Assembly: GCA_013398015.1 (NCBI GenBank)
Contig: VZRR01003270.1
Coordinates: forward strand, 186,001 to 250,000
DNA from: Oreocharis arfaki
Lineage: Eukaryota; Chordata; Aves; Passeriformes; Paramythiidae
Reading direction: 5' to 3'
Length of the DNA stretch: 64,000 nt
Shown here: positions 48,082 through 59,214 of the stretch, piece after piece
How positions within the stretch are numbered: the stretch's first letter is position 1
Layout of the letters: each line of letters begins with the position of its first letter
Made by a program: the position numbers and the translations under genes
The notes under the pieces: model-generated
The model's database searches: none
The model's input: only the letters and a program-made list of their open reading frames with translations
Told to the model about the DNA's origin: nothing

Positions 48082-49814
48082 CTGCATAGGAAGTTATTTT
48101 ATTAGAATTGCTGAGTAAGGAAACCTCAAGTTATAGTAGATTTTTATTTATGCTGGAGAAATTAATGCCAGCTAATAGCCTTGTTTCTTGTTCTATTTTT
48201 CTTCAGGATCTGATTTTTGGTAATTGGCCCAACTTGTGTCCTACTGTGGGAGCTTGGCAGAGAGAGAGAGAGGGATAAAGAACGGAGAGAAAGATTTGTA
48301 GGTGTCAGTGACAGCTTGTGTATGTGCCTGCATACATATGTGAGCTGGCATAGAGCAGGGCTACGTGGATTTTAACTGTTTAAATAAGACTGTACATGAA
48401 TCTTCAGCTAGCTGAGAATGTGACCCAAGAAAGGCAGGAGAAATATTTGCAGGTGTTCCACCAGTGTTTGATTTCTGGACAGGGGTGATCAGCCTGCACT
48501 TACTTCCCGAGATACTTTGTCCATGCAAGGGTGACTCGTGCAAGACTCAGTTGACTCATGGGTGGGAAAAAAATGGAGTTAGCACGACCCAAAATGGCAG
48601 GGATTTGTGGTCACAAGGAGAAAAGCAAAATGTGCATTTACACAACAAATGTAGGCAGCGAAGGATTTTCTGTTCAGTCCTTTTTATAACGGTGAAGGGA
48701 GGACTTGACTTTTCTAAGAAAAGGAAACTTGAACTGAAAATGAAAGCCAATGTATTGCCATTCTAGCTCTAGCTGTGATCTTGCCTGATCTGGTAAGTTA
48801 AATGGGTAAGTGCATGTGACATTATTAGAGGAAAAACTAGGCAAGAGAGGACAGAGTATTTTAATTGCTCAGAGGAACTCTTCCTCCTGAGTCAGAAATA
48901 AAGCTGTGCCTCTACATGCTGTCAATGGCAATATGGTGTTGGTTAATTACCCTTTGAATAGCGTCTAATGGAGAAGTTTTGATGATCAGTGGTTATTAGA
49001 AACCAAAATGACCTTTACTTAGGACAAGTGATTTGGCTGCATCCGGTTTTTGGTAAGTGCATCACATCTACTCTAGTTTTTCTTGTAGTTCCAAATGAAT
49101 GTGTTGTTTTCTCGTTTCTTTCCGTAAATCTGTTAAGTGGTGGTGATTTCTATAATATTTTGAGTTCCAGCTGAGAGACAGCTCAATTAAAGTGGTGGGG
49201 AGAAAGCCTCACGAAGAGACGGATGTTTGATACACCCCACTGAAATGCATTTGTAGGGAAGGCACTAAGTTTGTTCAAAAGTAGTTCCTTTATAGGGGTA
49301 TTACCAATTGTAAATACTCTTCTTTTTTTCTAGTTAAAAGGGAAAACCACTTGAAAGGAAATAACCACGGTGTTTTAAGCTCCACAAACAGTGTTGCATG
49401 CATGTGATGTTAGGTGGATACTCGGTGGTGGTGAGAATCTACAGCGACGGGTTTGCAGGTAGGGCACAAGGCATTCCAGGCATTCACCTCCGTGGATGTC
49501 AGAGTGGTTTAGTTCTCCAGGCTGTGGCAGTTTCTGCAGTGGTTCTGAGAGGTGTTTCAGGACTCTGCATCTCTTGTTTAACATGGCAGCTCGGAGAGTC
49601 CAGATAGGTTTAACATGTACTGCATTCAGTTCGCATTTTATTTGAGAGGAGTCATTTCTGCTCTCTGCGGAGGCTTCAATTACAGAGGGCCAAACGACAG
49701 GCGTAATTAAGGCAAGTGGTGGGATACCAGCGGAGCACTTTGGCGTTTCCACCAAGGATTTTGCAAATCCTAGCTTGATTAATCTGTTTAAACATCTGTG
49801 CATCCTCTCATCTG
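48082..49814. other. Interval between candidate antisense exons and promoter 1b
   Basis: A (GA)n-rich patch lies near 48.26 kb. An ATG-started 142-codon open frame on the - strand (49375-49803) ends at the CpG-island edge; it has a possible donor GGAG|GTGAAT near 49.49 kb but no recognised family. The rest appears non-coding. Confidence 0.5.
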
Positions 49815-50490
49815 TGCAACTTATCCCCGGGTCCCTCTCCCTTCCGCTGCCTGTGTCTGCCTGCTCGCGGGGGCTCAGGCGGAGCCGCAGCCCGCTCTGC
49901 CGCCTCGCTCAGCGCTCGCACACCACGCGAGCGGCTCCGTGCTCCTTGAAATGCAGCTCACACTCGCGTTCCGTGGTGGAACCGCAGGGCAGAGCCCACG
50001 CTGTAGAGAAAGCGGCTCGGAGCGGGGCCGGGGCGCTGGGCGCGGTGCCGTGCCGCTGTCCGGCCGTGCCGCCGTCCGGCCGGGCCGCCCCCGCCCCGGC
50101 CACCCCCGCCCCCGGGCCGGCCCCGCCGCCGCTCCCCTCGCTGTCCCCCCACTCCCCCGGCAGCCGGCTCCAGCTCGCCTCCTTGACGTCATGTCTGTAG
50201 CCAGGCTTCAGCAGGCGCAGTGGAGGCAGGCAGCGTGTTAAACTTTCAGATCGAGTCCGGCGGCTCCCAACGCCGTGCGCGGGGAGCTGCGTGCAGCCGC
50301 CGCAGCTGGAACATCTGGAAGCGTTCAGTGTGTCTGTCTGTCGGCGAGAGGGAGAGAGCGGCGAGCGAGCGCGCTGAGGGAGGGGAGGGAGTAAGGGGCT
50401 GGGACTGTGCTCTCTCTTCCTCTGCAGAAACAGCTCCCTGCCAACACAACGCGCTCAGAATGGCTTTGAAGAGGAGGAGCAGCAGCGTTT
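49815..50490 (+). promoter_or_regulatory. CACNA1C: CpG island: CACNA1C promoter 1b and start of 5' leader
   Basis: GC and CpG are very high from about 49.82 to 50.48 kb. Many GC boxes and C-rich blocks lie at 50.03-50.16 kb and a perfect CRE at 50184-50191. It precedes exon 1b by 0.4-1.0 kb and there is no TATA box, as expected for a CpG-island promoter with dispersed starts. It contrasts with the CpG-poor promoter 1a, fitting broad versus restricted expression of the two N-termini. It may also fire divergently onto the - strand, but nothing visible proves this. Confidence 0.85.
50184..50191. promoter_or_regulatory. Perfect palindromic cAMP-response element TGACGTCA
   Basis: A full 8-bp CRE lies in the CpG island, about 0.7 kb upstream of the exon 1b ATG. 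CREB/ATF binding to a full palindromic CRE in a CpG-island promoter is well established as a class. That it regulates this promoter is inferred. Confidence 0.8.
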
Positions 50491-50492
50491 GA
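50460..50492 (+). promoter_or_regulatory. Upstream ORF, 10 codons
   Basis: ATG at 50460 reads MALKRRSSSV then TGA. It lies in the probable 5' leader of the exon 1b transcript. It counts only if transcription starts upstream of it. Confidence 0.5.
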
Positions 50493-50584
50493 ACATCTCC
50501 CTTTTTTCCCCTTCTTCCTCCTGTTCTTACTCTTATAGTTGGTGGATTTAAAAAAGACATTTAACCCTCAGAGGTTTGTCCTGG

Positions 50585-50731
50585 ATGCTTTTGCCTTTTT
50601 CCTTTTTTTTTTTTTTCCCCTCTCTCGTTTCCCCCCTTCCTGTTCTTTTTTATGGTTTAACAGCCAGAGGTGCTGTGCTAAATTCTTGGAAGGGGCCCGG
50701 ATGTACTGAGGATGCATTGCAATTTCACTAA
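50585..50731 (+). promoter_or_regulatory. Upstream ORF, 48 codons, through a T-tract
   Basis: ATG at 50585 opens a frame crossing the run of about 14 T near 50605-50618 and ending at TAA 50729-50731. Its frame depends on the exact T count, which is error-prone. It overlaps the next upstream ORF. Confidence 0.35.
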
Positions 50732-50792
50732 AGGAGGCAGTAGTGGAAAGGATCAGTTTTTGGTGTTTGATGCAATAATGGGAATCAGGTAA
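50712..50792 (+). promoter_or_regulatory. Upstream ORF, 26 codons, in CACNA1C exon 1b leader
   Basis: ATG at 50712 has A at -3, a better context than the main start. The frame begins MHCNFTKGGSSGKDQF and ends with TAA at 50790-50792, 86 bases before the Cav1.2 start codon. Two minimal upstream ORFs (50652-50660 and 50701-50709) lie just before it. Such an ORF is expected to reduce or condition translation of the main frame; that effect is inferred. Confidence 0.55.
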
Positions 50793-50878
50793 TAATAAAA
50801 GGGGAAATTCTGCAGCTCCATTCTTCCTTGAATTTTACCAAGCCGATTTTCGGAGGGATTATTCTGGACTCGTTTTAA

Positions 50879-50927
50879 ATGGTCAATGAAAACAAGAGGA
50901 TGTACATTCCAGAAGAAAACCATCAAG
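50879..50927 (+). CDS. CACNA1C: CACNA1C alternative first coding exon 1b (short N-terminus of Cav1.2)
   Basis: This exon encodes the start of the short-N-terminus isoform of the Cav1.2 calcium-channel pore subunit: MVNENKRMYIPEENHQ plus one base of a Gly codon. Mammalian exon 1b reads the same except Thr at position 6, where this bird has Lys. The start is certain: an in-frame TAA (50876-50878) directly precedes the ATG. That stop puts T at -3, a weak start context, with G at +4. The donor CAAG|GTAAGC leaves phase 1, like exon 1a, so the isoforms share exon 2 onward. It lies about 0.4 kb downstream of a CpG island carrying a CRE. Exon 2 (S-N-Y-G-S-P-R-P-type sequence) is not within the following 13 kb. 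Confidence 0.97.
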
Positions 50928-51716
50928 GTAAGCCTGAGATTCACCTCCGAGGACCTAGCAACCATTCCCTACCCTGCCCTTTGTCCCTTATCTCTCGGTT
51001 CAGCCCAGCCTCTGCCACCGCTGCCACAGCCAGAGGCGGGCGCGGGGCCGGGGCAGAGGACAGCCTTTGACACCGGGCTCCATTCGGAGCACACGGTTCC
51101 CCTCGGCCGGGCGCGCTCCGGGGAGACCCCCGCAGCCCCTGGCAGAACGGCTGCTTCTCAGGAAAGCCCGAGCGAAGAAAAGTTGCTTTAAGTCGCCGTC
51201 GTCGCCTTCTCAGGCGAAGGGGCGAGGAGGGGCGGCCGGCGAGGGGGCTGCGCGCCGGGGCCGGGGGCTCGGGGGAGCCGCGGAGCAGCCGCTGCTCCGT
51301 GCCAGACGAGGATTAACTCGCAGGACGGCCGGGATTAGGGGATCTTTCCCAATTAACGTCGTCCCGGTCCTCCCAACCTCCATCTGGGAACGGCTTCCTA
51401 AGGCACCGGGAGAGGAGCCCTTCCCTTCTCTTACGCTATTTCCAATCTCTCACACGAAAGGGGAGGGGAAGGCAGAATTATCTGTTTACACACATATGCA
51501 CCATACATGCGCCCATCCTGAGAGAACGAGGGACACCGGGGCTGCCTGTGTTAAAATTCGAGTTGGGTTTTACTCGGGGCAGTGATTTCTCGCCCAGCTC
51601 CTCTCAGGACCGCCTGCATCATGGATACCAGCCCGTGCTGTTGCTCCTCGGCATTAGCAAATGTCCCCCGCTATTCCCCGTAGTAAAACTTTGTTTGTCC
51701 AAACTCCAGAAGCCTT

Positions 51717-51717
51717 N
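51717..51717. other. Single ambiguous base (N)
   Basis: An isolated N in otherwise resolved sequence. Confidence 0.99.
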
Positions 51718-51886
51718 TCCTGTTACCTGCATGGTGTCACCCCCTCCATTCCCTCCCTTCCAGCCCTGGCTGCACACACACACGTCGGTGTTGCAGAACA
51801 GGCAGAGCCATTTCCTCCCCTCGGCGAGGCAGGAGCAGCGCTCCGCCGGCAGCGGCTGCCGGGCTGTCTCTGTCTCCACAGCAGAG

Positions 51887-51944
51887 NNNNNNNNNNNNNN
51901 NNNNNNNNNNNNNNNNNNNNNNNNNNNNNNNNNNNNNNNNNNNN
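51887..51944. other. Assembly gap (58 N) in GC-rich intron 1
   Basis: This is a run of 58 N flanked on both sides by high-GC sequence, the usual place for sequencing drop-out in bird genomes. Confidence 0.99.
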
Positions 51945-52391
51945 CCCGCCTGCTCCTCGGGGCAGCCCCTCCCTCGGCCGGTGACAACTTCCCCGCTGGC
52001 AAACGTGCCCCCGCCCGCTGGGATCCAGCACCTGCCCCGGGGTGAGCCCCCGGCTACCCCCGACCCCCCGGTTCCCTGGAGGGGCGGCTGAAGGTGCGGC
52101 TGGGGAGGGGCAGCAGCGCTGTAGCAGCCCTCAGTGGTGGAAAGGGAGTGGGGTTTGAAGAGAGAACAGCATCCTCCTTCCGATTAAATACGGATTAAAG
52201 AGAATAAAACCACCCAGCACCCCCCACCCCTCACCACTCCATCGAAATGAGGTGGGAGGGGAAAGGAAGCAGCCCCTGATCCTGAGTGCTTCTTCCAAGT
52301 GGGAGCGAGTCTGCAGCACATGCATTCAGCAGGCATAATTGGGCTGCTCTTCCTGGTCCAGAGCTGATAAAGTGGATGAAGAGCTCAGCCT

Positions 52392-52420
52392 CCATAGCAA
52401 TATGCCAACGCTATGGCAAC
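52392..52420. promoter_or_regulatory. Inverted pair of RFX/X-box-like half sites
   Basis: CCATAGC (52392-52398) and its exact reverse complement GCTATGG (52410-52416) lie 11 bases apart. They extend to CCATAGCAAT and CTATGGCAAC, each resembling an X-box half (GTTGCCATAGCAAC-type). They lie 1.5 kb into CACNA1C intron 1 in a block with further homeobox-like AT motifs (GATTATATAATTGG near 52.45 kb). Confidence 0.35.
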
Positions 52421-53619
52421 CTAAATCCAGCTTCCTCCTTATCAGCTGCAGTGATTATATAATTGGAGGAACAGTTTTGCATCTGTCTCTTGATGCGGAT
52501 TGTCATTACTCCCAGGTGAAAGAGCAACTTCTAAAGCAAACAGAAAATCATCCAGGTGGAAGAGAGTTCTGTTCCCTGGTAGTGCTCAGGCTGCCATTTA
52601 TTTACAACCTATTTTTATTTTATGCAAACAGCACCTGAAAGGTTAAATTGATCAGTAGTCAAGAAAACCTGGTGGTGAGGAGATGGGAGCAAACCAATCA
52701 CAACGTGGAGTGGAGCCATTAAAGCAACCACAGATTGCCAGTTGCAAGGTAGTGATAGGAGGGGAGTAGAAGATGAAGATCCGGGTCTGGGATCCTGGTC
52801 TGCTCCTCTCTGCTAATATGGAAGGCTGGTTTGGATCAGTCCTTACTCTTGCATCCTGCTCAGCTGCTGGCAGCAAGGCGAGTGTCCCAGGTACTAGTGG
52901 TGCGAGATAAATTTTGGCGTCTGCTCTTGAAATGTGACTGACACGAGTAGGCCTCTGGCATCAGCTGCTGTCTGCACAGGTCTGATATCAGCCAGCCCCT
53001 TATCAGCCTACCTGGGCAGCTCTCAGGCTCGGGTACCTGGGCAGTAGGGGAGCTGCTGCAATGGGGCTTACTGCAAGTAAATAAATAGATAAAGCATAGA
53101 GAGGCCATTAGTTGTGTTGTGAGGGCTGTGTGCAAGAGGAATTGTGTTGGAAAGTGCTCTGCTGACTTCTTAACTCCCCGTTTGGGTAGGTTTGTGATAT
53201 ACTTGTTTTATACTCCTGAACATGACTATGTATCCTGAAAATCTTGGACCCTAAAATAAGAATTTCCTCTTTTTTTTTTTTGGATGTTAAGCCTGCTGTG
53301 CTTTCGTTGCAGTCTCCTACTGCACAAAGGCAAGTCAATAGTATGATATTCGTTGATGCTGAGGCACAGCGTTCGTTTTTTGCTGCGCGACGGAGTATAT
53401 ATTTTTAATAATAATTATTCATTAAAAGAGCTTGTGTTTGTCTAGAAAATGACGAAACCCCACCCAAGAAGCATCAGCAGAAGCTTCCAAAACTAACTAC
53501 ATCACATCTAGTGCCCATGTGGGCTGGGTGGAACTCTAGGCGGGCACCTTTAGCGAGTTCCCTCGCAATACTTTGGAAAACTTGCCCTCTTAACGTAAAA
53601 TAGAAAATCGGTTTGCAAA

Positions 53620-53985
53620 CCCACGTGTTGCAGCCCCCCTCCAGGGAGGGAGGGAGCGGAACGAGCCCGCCTGGCCCCGGGGTGGCCGCTCCGGCTCGCC
53701 CGCGCTGCTCAGACACCCGGTTAAGCTCACCGCTGGCTGCCGGTGGGAGCCGTGCCGGGCAGCGCGGGCAGGACAGCGGGCACAGGCGGCGGGTTCGCTG
53801 TGCCTGGCAGCGGCGGGCAGGGCGAGCGGGGGTCCCGGGCCGCCTCTCCCGGAAGGTGGCACTGCGGGGCCGCGGAGCCCGGCGCGGCCGGGCGGGAGGC
53901 GCTGCCCGGGCTGCCGCAGCCGGCCCCGCTGCCCGCCGAGGGAGCGCCGCGTGCCTATCCCGGAGTGAGATTCCTTGGGGCTGAG
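53620..53985. promoter_or_regulatory. Intragenic CpG island in CACNA1C intron 1
   Basis: This is a compact 360-bp block of very high GC and CpG density with sharp edges, about 2.7 kb after exon 1b. Frames in it are open simply because of base composition and match nothing known. It could be an orphan island: an additional promoter, a non-coding first exon or an enhancer. Confidence 0.75.
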
Positions 53986-56900
53986 GAGCCCCTGGTAGCT
54001 GGGTTTGTTCCGTGCAGCAATGATCCCCCGAGCGAATAAGCCGTTTTCTGGTGCCGCGTCTGAGCTACCCTTCCTTCAATTTCACATAATGCCTCTGGGC
54101 TTTGTCCTTATTGCATATTTTGAACGGATTTCTACCTGCTGCTTGTAGAAAAGAACCCCCTCAGGTATTTGTCGACCATAATTAGGTCTTCTTGCAACCT
54201 CCTTTCCTAACCTGCCCATACCCTGCTCTTGAAATGTTTCCCTGCAAGACACTCTTTTCATAGTCCTTGTATCTCCTGTATCTGTTAAATTAAGAGCTAA
54301 TTAGTATACCCTTTATTTCTCAGAAGCCTATTGATAGCGAGAGGGTCAAGTCACAAGCACAGTCCCTAATGCATTTTCTGACCTGAAATGAGGGTCAAAC
54401 CCACAAATATTCCCCTTAACTTCGCAGGTATAAATAGAGATGATTGTGCACACTTCACAGCTGATTTCAGCTGGAGGGTTGAAATCTGTCTCATGCTGTG
54501 CTACAAAACAAAGCCATTGGCTATAGGCACTAGAATTTATTGGATGTTTGCTTTAATTTTCTGCTCTATTTTCAGAATACCAATTTTATTTCCTGTTTGT
54601 TTTGGGGCGATGCTTTCATGTGTAGGAGAAACCACTCTCTTTCCATGGCGACAGAGTGACCAGATTAACAAACTTAATAGTAATTTTTGGGTGTTTGTTC
54701 TTGTGCTCTCGTTTTGCTGTAAGGGTTGGTCAGAGTAGGCACTGGTCATGGGGTGTAAGGAATTTCTATGTGGTCTGAAACAGCTTGTCTTCAGGATTTT
54801 TTGGAGAAAAAGAGTCTGAATCACTGTTTAAAGATGCAGCACTAGAATTCCAACCTCCCCTGATTTAACAATGAACACTTGTATTTACGAAGTATTATCT
54901 TCTGCCTCAAAGCACTTGGAACTTTCAGTTGGTGTAAAGCATTTAATTCAACATAAGATGAAACAGCAGTGTAATACAAAAATATTTAATATATGTTGAG
55001 TAACAGTACTGAAACCTTCTGCATAATGCAGAGCACTGCATTTATTTGTGGAAGTTGCCTGTAGAGTCTCCAGAAATATATTTAAGTGCTTTTAAACATC
55101 ACCTATCCTTAAAAGGAGTATTTAAGTATCCTGCTAAAGGCATGGAATTTGAAGTATATACTTTTGAAAGGTTTTCTTTGAAATTATCTTCAGTCACAGA
55201 GACCAGTTTTGGTTAGGCCATCGTCAGTGCTCCTGCTGACTGGTTCTTCCCCAAGTTTGCACTGCTCTCATGAACTCTTGCCTGGCGTGCTCTCTGCAGC
55301 CAAGGCACCTTTATGAACCAGCCCCTCTTGCTTGCATCTCTGCTCTGCAATCAAATACGGTTTTGGGGTTGCATCTGAGTAATTCGCTGCAGCAGATGTG
55401 GCCCAGCCTTGCCATGTGGAATTTATTTATCCTACCGAGATATTTACTTTGAATTATTTGTCCTCGTCTTTTTGTTTTGTTTCCTCAGAACGCTTCAGAG
55501 AATGTGCAGTGCTGCCATGTGGGCTTGGTTTTGGCTTAGTTGCTTTCAGTTTTGTGGAGAATGGTTCGACATCCGAGCTTAAGCTAGGGTTTATCTGAAT
55601 GGCAATCGCTCTTAAATTTACTCCTTGTGTGTGTGTGAATTGTCCTTGTGGCCATTTGACGTGCTGGGAAGTGTCTTATTTAACCCTCTCTGGGAAATAA
55701 TGGAAAGAACAGAGTCATTCGAGTTCAGGGGCAGCAAATAAAAGACCTCTTCTGAGCAAGTGTTCTCTAAATTTATTGACTATCAACCAGCATAACAGAT
55801 GTGACTGCGTGCTGTAAAAGTCTCTCTTAAATTATTGAACGCAACAAATCAGAGCAACACCAAAGAAAGCTTTTACCAGTGGCAGATATATGCTTTACAA
55901 AACATAATGTTATTAAATGCTTCAATTGCCTATCTTTCTTTTTTAAGACTGCATACAAACCCAGTATATTTTTTTGTCAATCATTTATCTGAAACACTGG
56001 TTTTATTTAGGTAGTGGGGGTGATATGAATTTGAGAGCAAATGTATTCATTAAAATGTTTATTGCTGGATTTCAGCAATCATTAATTTTACAAAGAGAAA
56101 ACACTGTTAAGGGTTCAGACATGGTGGTGGCCACTGAAGACTTTTCCTTTTTCTGGTAGCTCCTCTATCAGTTAACATAAAATTGGCATTTCTTCTTTGT
56201 AATATTACCAAGGAAAGTTAAAAAAGAAAAAAGATTACAGGTTTTAGAAATTTTCTGCTTTATTGGAGTAAAAGCATCACTGTGCATTTAAACCACTTCA
56301 AGCTTTATTTTTTTCCTCAGCCTTCCTTTTTTTCTGATGAGAGAAGAAGTCATAGTCAGTCCTCAGTGCAGAGAGGGCAGTGATGGGCTCACGGTGCCTC
56401 TGCCAGAGAGCAGGTGTGGTTTCAGGCGGTGGAGCGGTCCTGTTGGGGTGTCTGACATCCAGGGGTGAGGCTGTATGATCACAAAGGCAGCTGTTGCTCT
56501 TGCAGGGTTGTTGTGGAATACATCAGGGAGCAGTTGATGGTAAATACAAACTTTTTTCTGTAAGAGTTTCTGTCAGTTCCTATAGACAAGACATAATTGG
56601 GAGAGTAGTATAAACTTCAAGAACTTGAGCTGGTTTCAGGATAGGTCTGTTCCAGCTGGAGGAGTCACAGGTGTCTCTGCACCATGTATAGAGATTTCCA
56701 GAACAAATGACCTGGCCAAATTTCCCCCAGAAACCCAGATACAACCTCAGAGATGGTGTGGTTTGGATCGGTGCATTTGCAGTCCATGAGAGGTGTGGGA
56801 GGGCGAAAGAAAAAAGGAGAAAATATTAATGTATGTGTCGTAGAAGGTGACAGGAGATGTGATGGAATCACATTTTGTCTTTATTTGGTCAAATTGGCAG

Positions 56901-57129
56901 TTGGCCAGACACCAAGGCTGAGTTACTGCAATCCAGAGCTGGGAGATTATTAGCACAGCTCATCCTCAAGAGAAGATGAGATTGAGGAGAAGCGGCTGCT
57001 GGTGGCTTTGAAGGTGGCCTGCCCTGCGTGTCACCTTCCCAGGCATCCTTCCCAAAATGATGGCTCTGGGAGGTGCTGCTCTCACTGGCTCAGGTTTCAC
57101 TGCAAAGATTGTGTTTGTGGGAAGAGAGG

Positions 57130-57345
57130 GTTGAATAAAATGGAGCTGTGTGATGGAAGGGACCTGCTGAAGCCAGGTGGTTCAACACCCAACCCCAAAC
57201 AGGGCTCATTAGGTGGGCTTGCTCAGGGCCATGTCCAGGGAAATCCTGGGTGTCTTTGAGGATGGAGCTTCCTCACAAACTCCCTGGGCAGCCTGTTGCA
57301 GGATTTAACCACCCTCAGAACACACAAACCAACCCAACTCGTTGT
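57130..57345 (-). mobile_element. CR1 LINE 3' fragment
   Basis: The antisense hallmark CCCTGGGCAGCCTGTT is at 57282-57297. It is followed by GCAGGATTTAACCACCCTCA and preceded by the conserved tail part (GAAGGGACC, then CCAGGTGGTTCAACACCC). It is an old, truncated copy without a recognisable target-site duplication. Confidence 0.75.
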
Positions 57346-58588
57346 TGCTGGTACCTGCTCTGTGTATTTCAGTCTGTATCTATGGAGAGCTCATTTCCAA
57401 GCGTCCCCCAACAGCTGAACTGCTGCCACCTCTCTGTGTTTGATCAGACACAGAAGGTGTTTGAGGGGCTTTTGCCTCGGTGCATCACACCAGTTTCGGA
57501 GTAATTTGCTTTTCTGGAAATCTCCAGCATGTTAGAAGCTTGTACAGGAACGCTGAAACTCTGTATCTGTAGAGGATTTCTGCAAATTTCCCTATTTTCT
57601 GCATGTGTCTGTGCTTTTTTCAGTCCCACATGTAAGATTCTAGATTTCAGTGGCTGTCTCAGCAGGCAAAACATTCAGAATCCATGAAAAAACACCAGCA
57701 AGTTGAATGTCCTTCAACAGCTGGGAGAAATTAGCAGAGTACCAGTCAAAGCCTTGTCTGTGGGGGCAAAAACCTGAGTTATTTAACCTGGCATCTGTCA
57801 AGAAACAAAAGAAATCCACAAGTCTCACCTGGGCACCAAGAAACTCAACAAATTTAGGAGGGAGGGAAAACTTGCTTCTTTGATAAAAGATTAAAATAAA
57901 GTAGTTATTGAGGGTGACTGGAAACTTAGTGGTTTTCAAACCAGACACAGTAATAAAACAAATCTGGCTAATTGCACAGGAACTCTTTTTGAGTTTTTTA
58001 CATAAACCCTAAGAGTTAATTGTTGCGAGGAAAATATTGCCTGAGAGCCACCTAACCTTAGAGAATACTCTATCACGTATTTAAAATGTGCTTCTCTGAA
58101 TGGTATTGTTATTTATCTAAAATATTCAGGTTTTTAACCCGCTATGTGTATGCTTGCCTTCGGCTATTTTGGAAAAAACAATTAAATATGACTGAACATG
58201 ACATTATAATTACAAAGTAAATATGCTCTAATTGAGTAATTAACTCAACATTTCTTCCTAAAGGCATTGCAGGAACCAATTCATGCTACTGATCAGATTT
58301 CAGATTCTTTCTTCCAGAGGAGAAACAAAAGGCTTCCATTCTCCAATATGGCTGGCTGGATGCAAGACTTCTCAAGATGCCTCAGTTTTCAAATTTAACA
58401 TGCAATTTTTGAAATGTGATATGTATTATTGGTACATCAGGTGTTCTTCTAACGCTTTTTGTCAGATGAAATAATCTTTTACATAGACAGAGCACTTGGG
58501 TCTCTTTGCTTGGAAGTCAGGTCAACTCTGTTAGGTGGCAGCTATATTCTGCCTCAGGTATTATTGGCAAAAATAATGATTCTGAAAC

Positions 58589-58606
58589 AAAAAAAAAAAA
58601 AAAAAA
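58589..58606. repeat. Poly(A) run, 18 A
   Basis: An uninterrupted A run. The sequence on its right (TTCTGAAATTGAAATTCC) does not look like a retrocopy. Confidence 0.95.
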
Positions 58607-59152
58607 TTCTGAAATTGAAATTCCATGTGGTCTGGCTGCTAGTAGTAGAGTTCCTGAGTTATGGCTCCGGGAATGCCACCATGAACTGTGTGAGAAGCAA
58701 ACGTAATCCGTGCGAAAACAGGAATTAAAATTGGTGTCTGTTGAAGACAGAGGGGGAAAATGAATTATTGCACCTAAATACGCTGCCTAGAGGATTCGTG
58801 TTGAGCCTCATTTCCGATGCAGATTGACAAATATCAGCAAGCTGAAGGCTAAGGCTGGTCTGTAATGCCAAACTTCGCTGGGTTTCCCACAGTCCACGGA
58901 AGGACGTTTTCCACGCTGCCCCATATGTAAACATTGGCCATCGGAATTAAGTACGAAGGGGTCGGATTTCCTGGGGATGAATTTAACATATTGACAGCAA
59001 AGTCAGCAAATGAAGTCAGATAAACCCAAGGGTCATTAAGAAAACAGAGGAAATCCATAGTATTCATTACTGTCTGGAGTTGTGAACAAATAGACTCATG
59101 CAGGGAGGAAAGCTTCACCTGTGTGCAGAAACTCACGTATGATAATTAAATT

Positions 59153-59214
59153 GCCTATTATTGCTTTTATAAATTGTGTACTGCCTGTTATTATTGCCTG
59201 TTATAAATTGTATA
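59153..59214. repeat. Imperfect tandem duplication, about 31-bp unit
   Basis: Two adjacent copies of a GCCT-TTATTGC-TTATAAATTGT unit, diverged by small indels. A small local duplication in CACNA1C intron 1. Confidence 0.7.

Larger units (their letters stand above)
50990..52095. promoter_or_regulatory. GC-rich shore downstream of exon 1b, with gap
   Basis: CpG-dense patches lie at 50.99-51.33 kb and about 51.82-52.09 kb, just inside intron 1. They may hold intronic regulatory sequence or an unannotated non-coding first exon; no coding match is seen. Confidence 0.5.
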
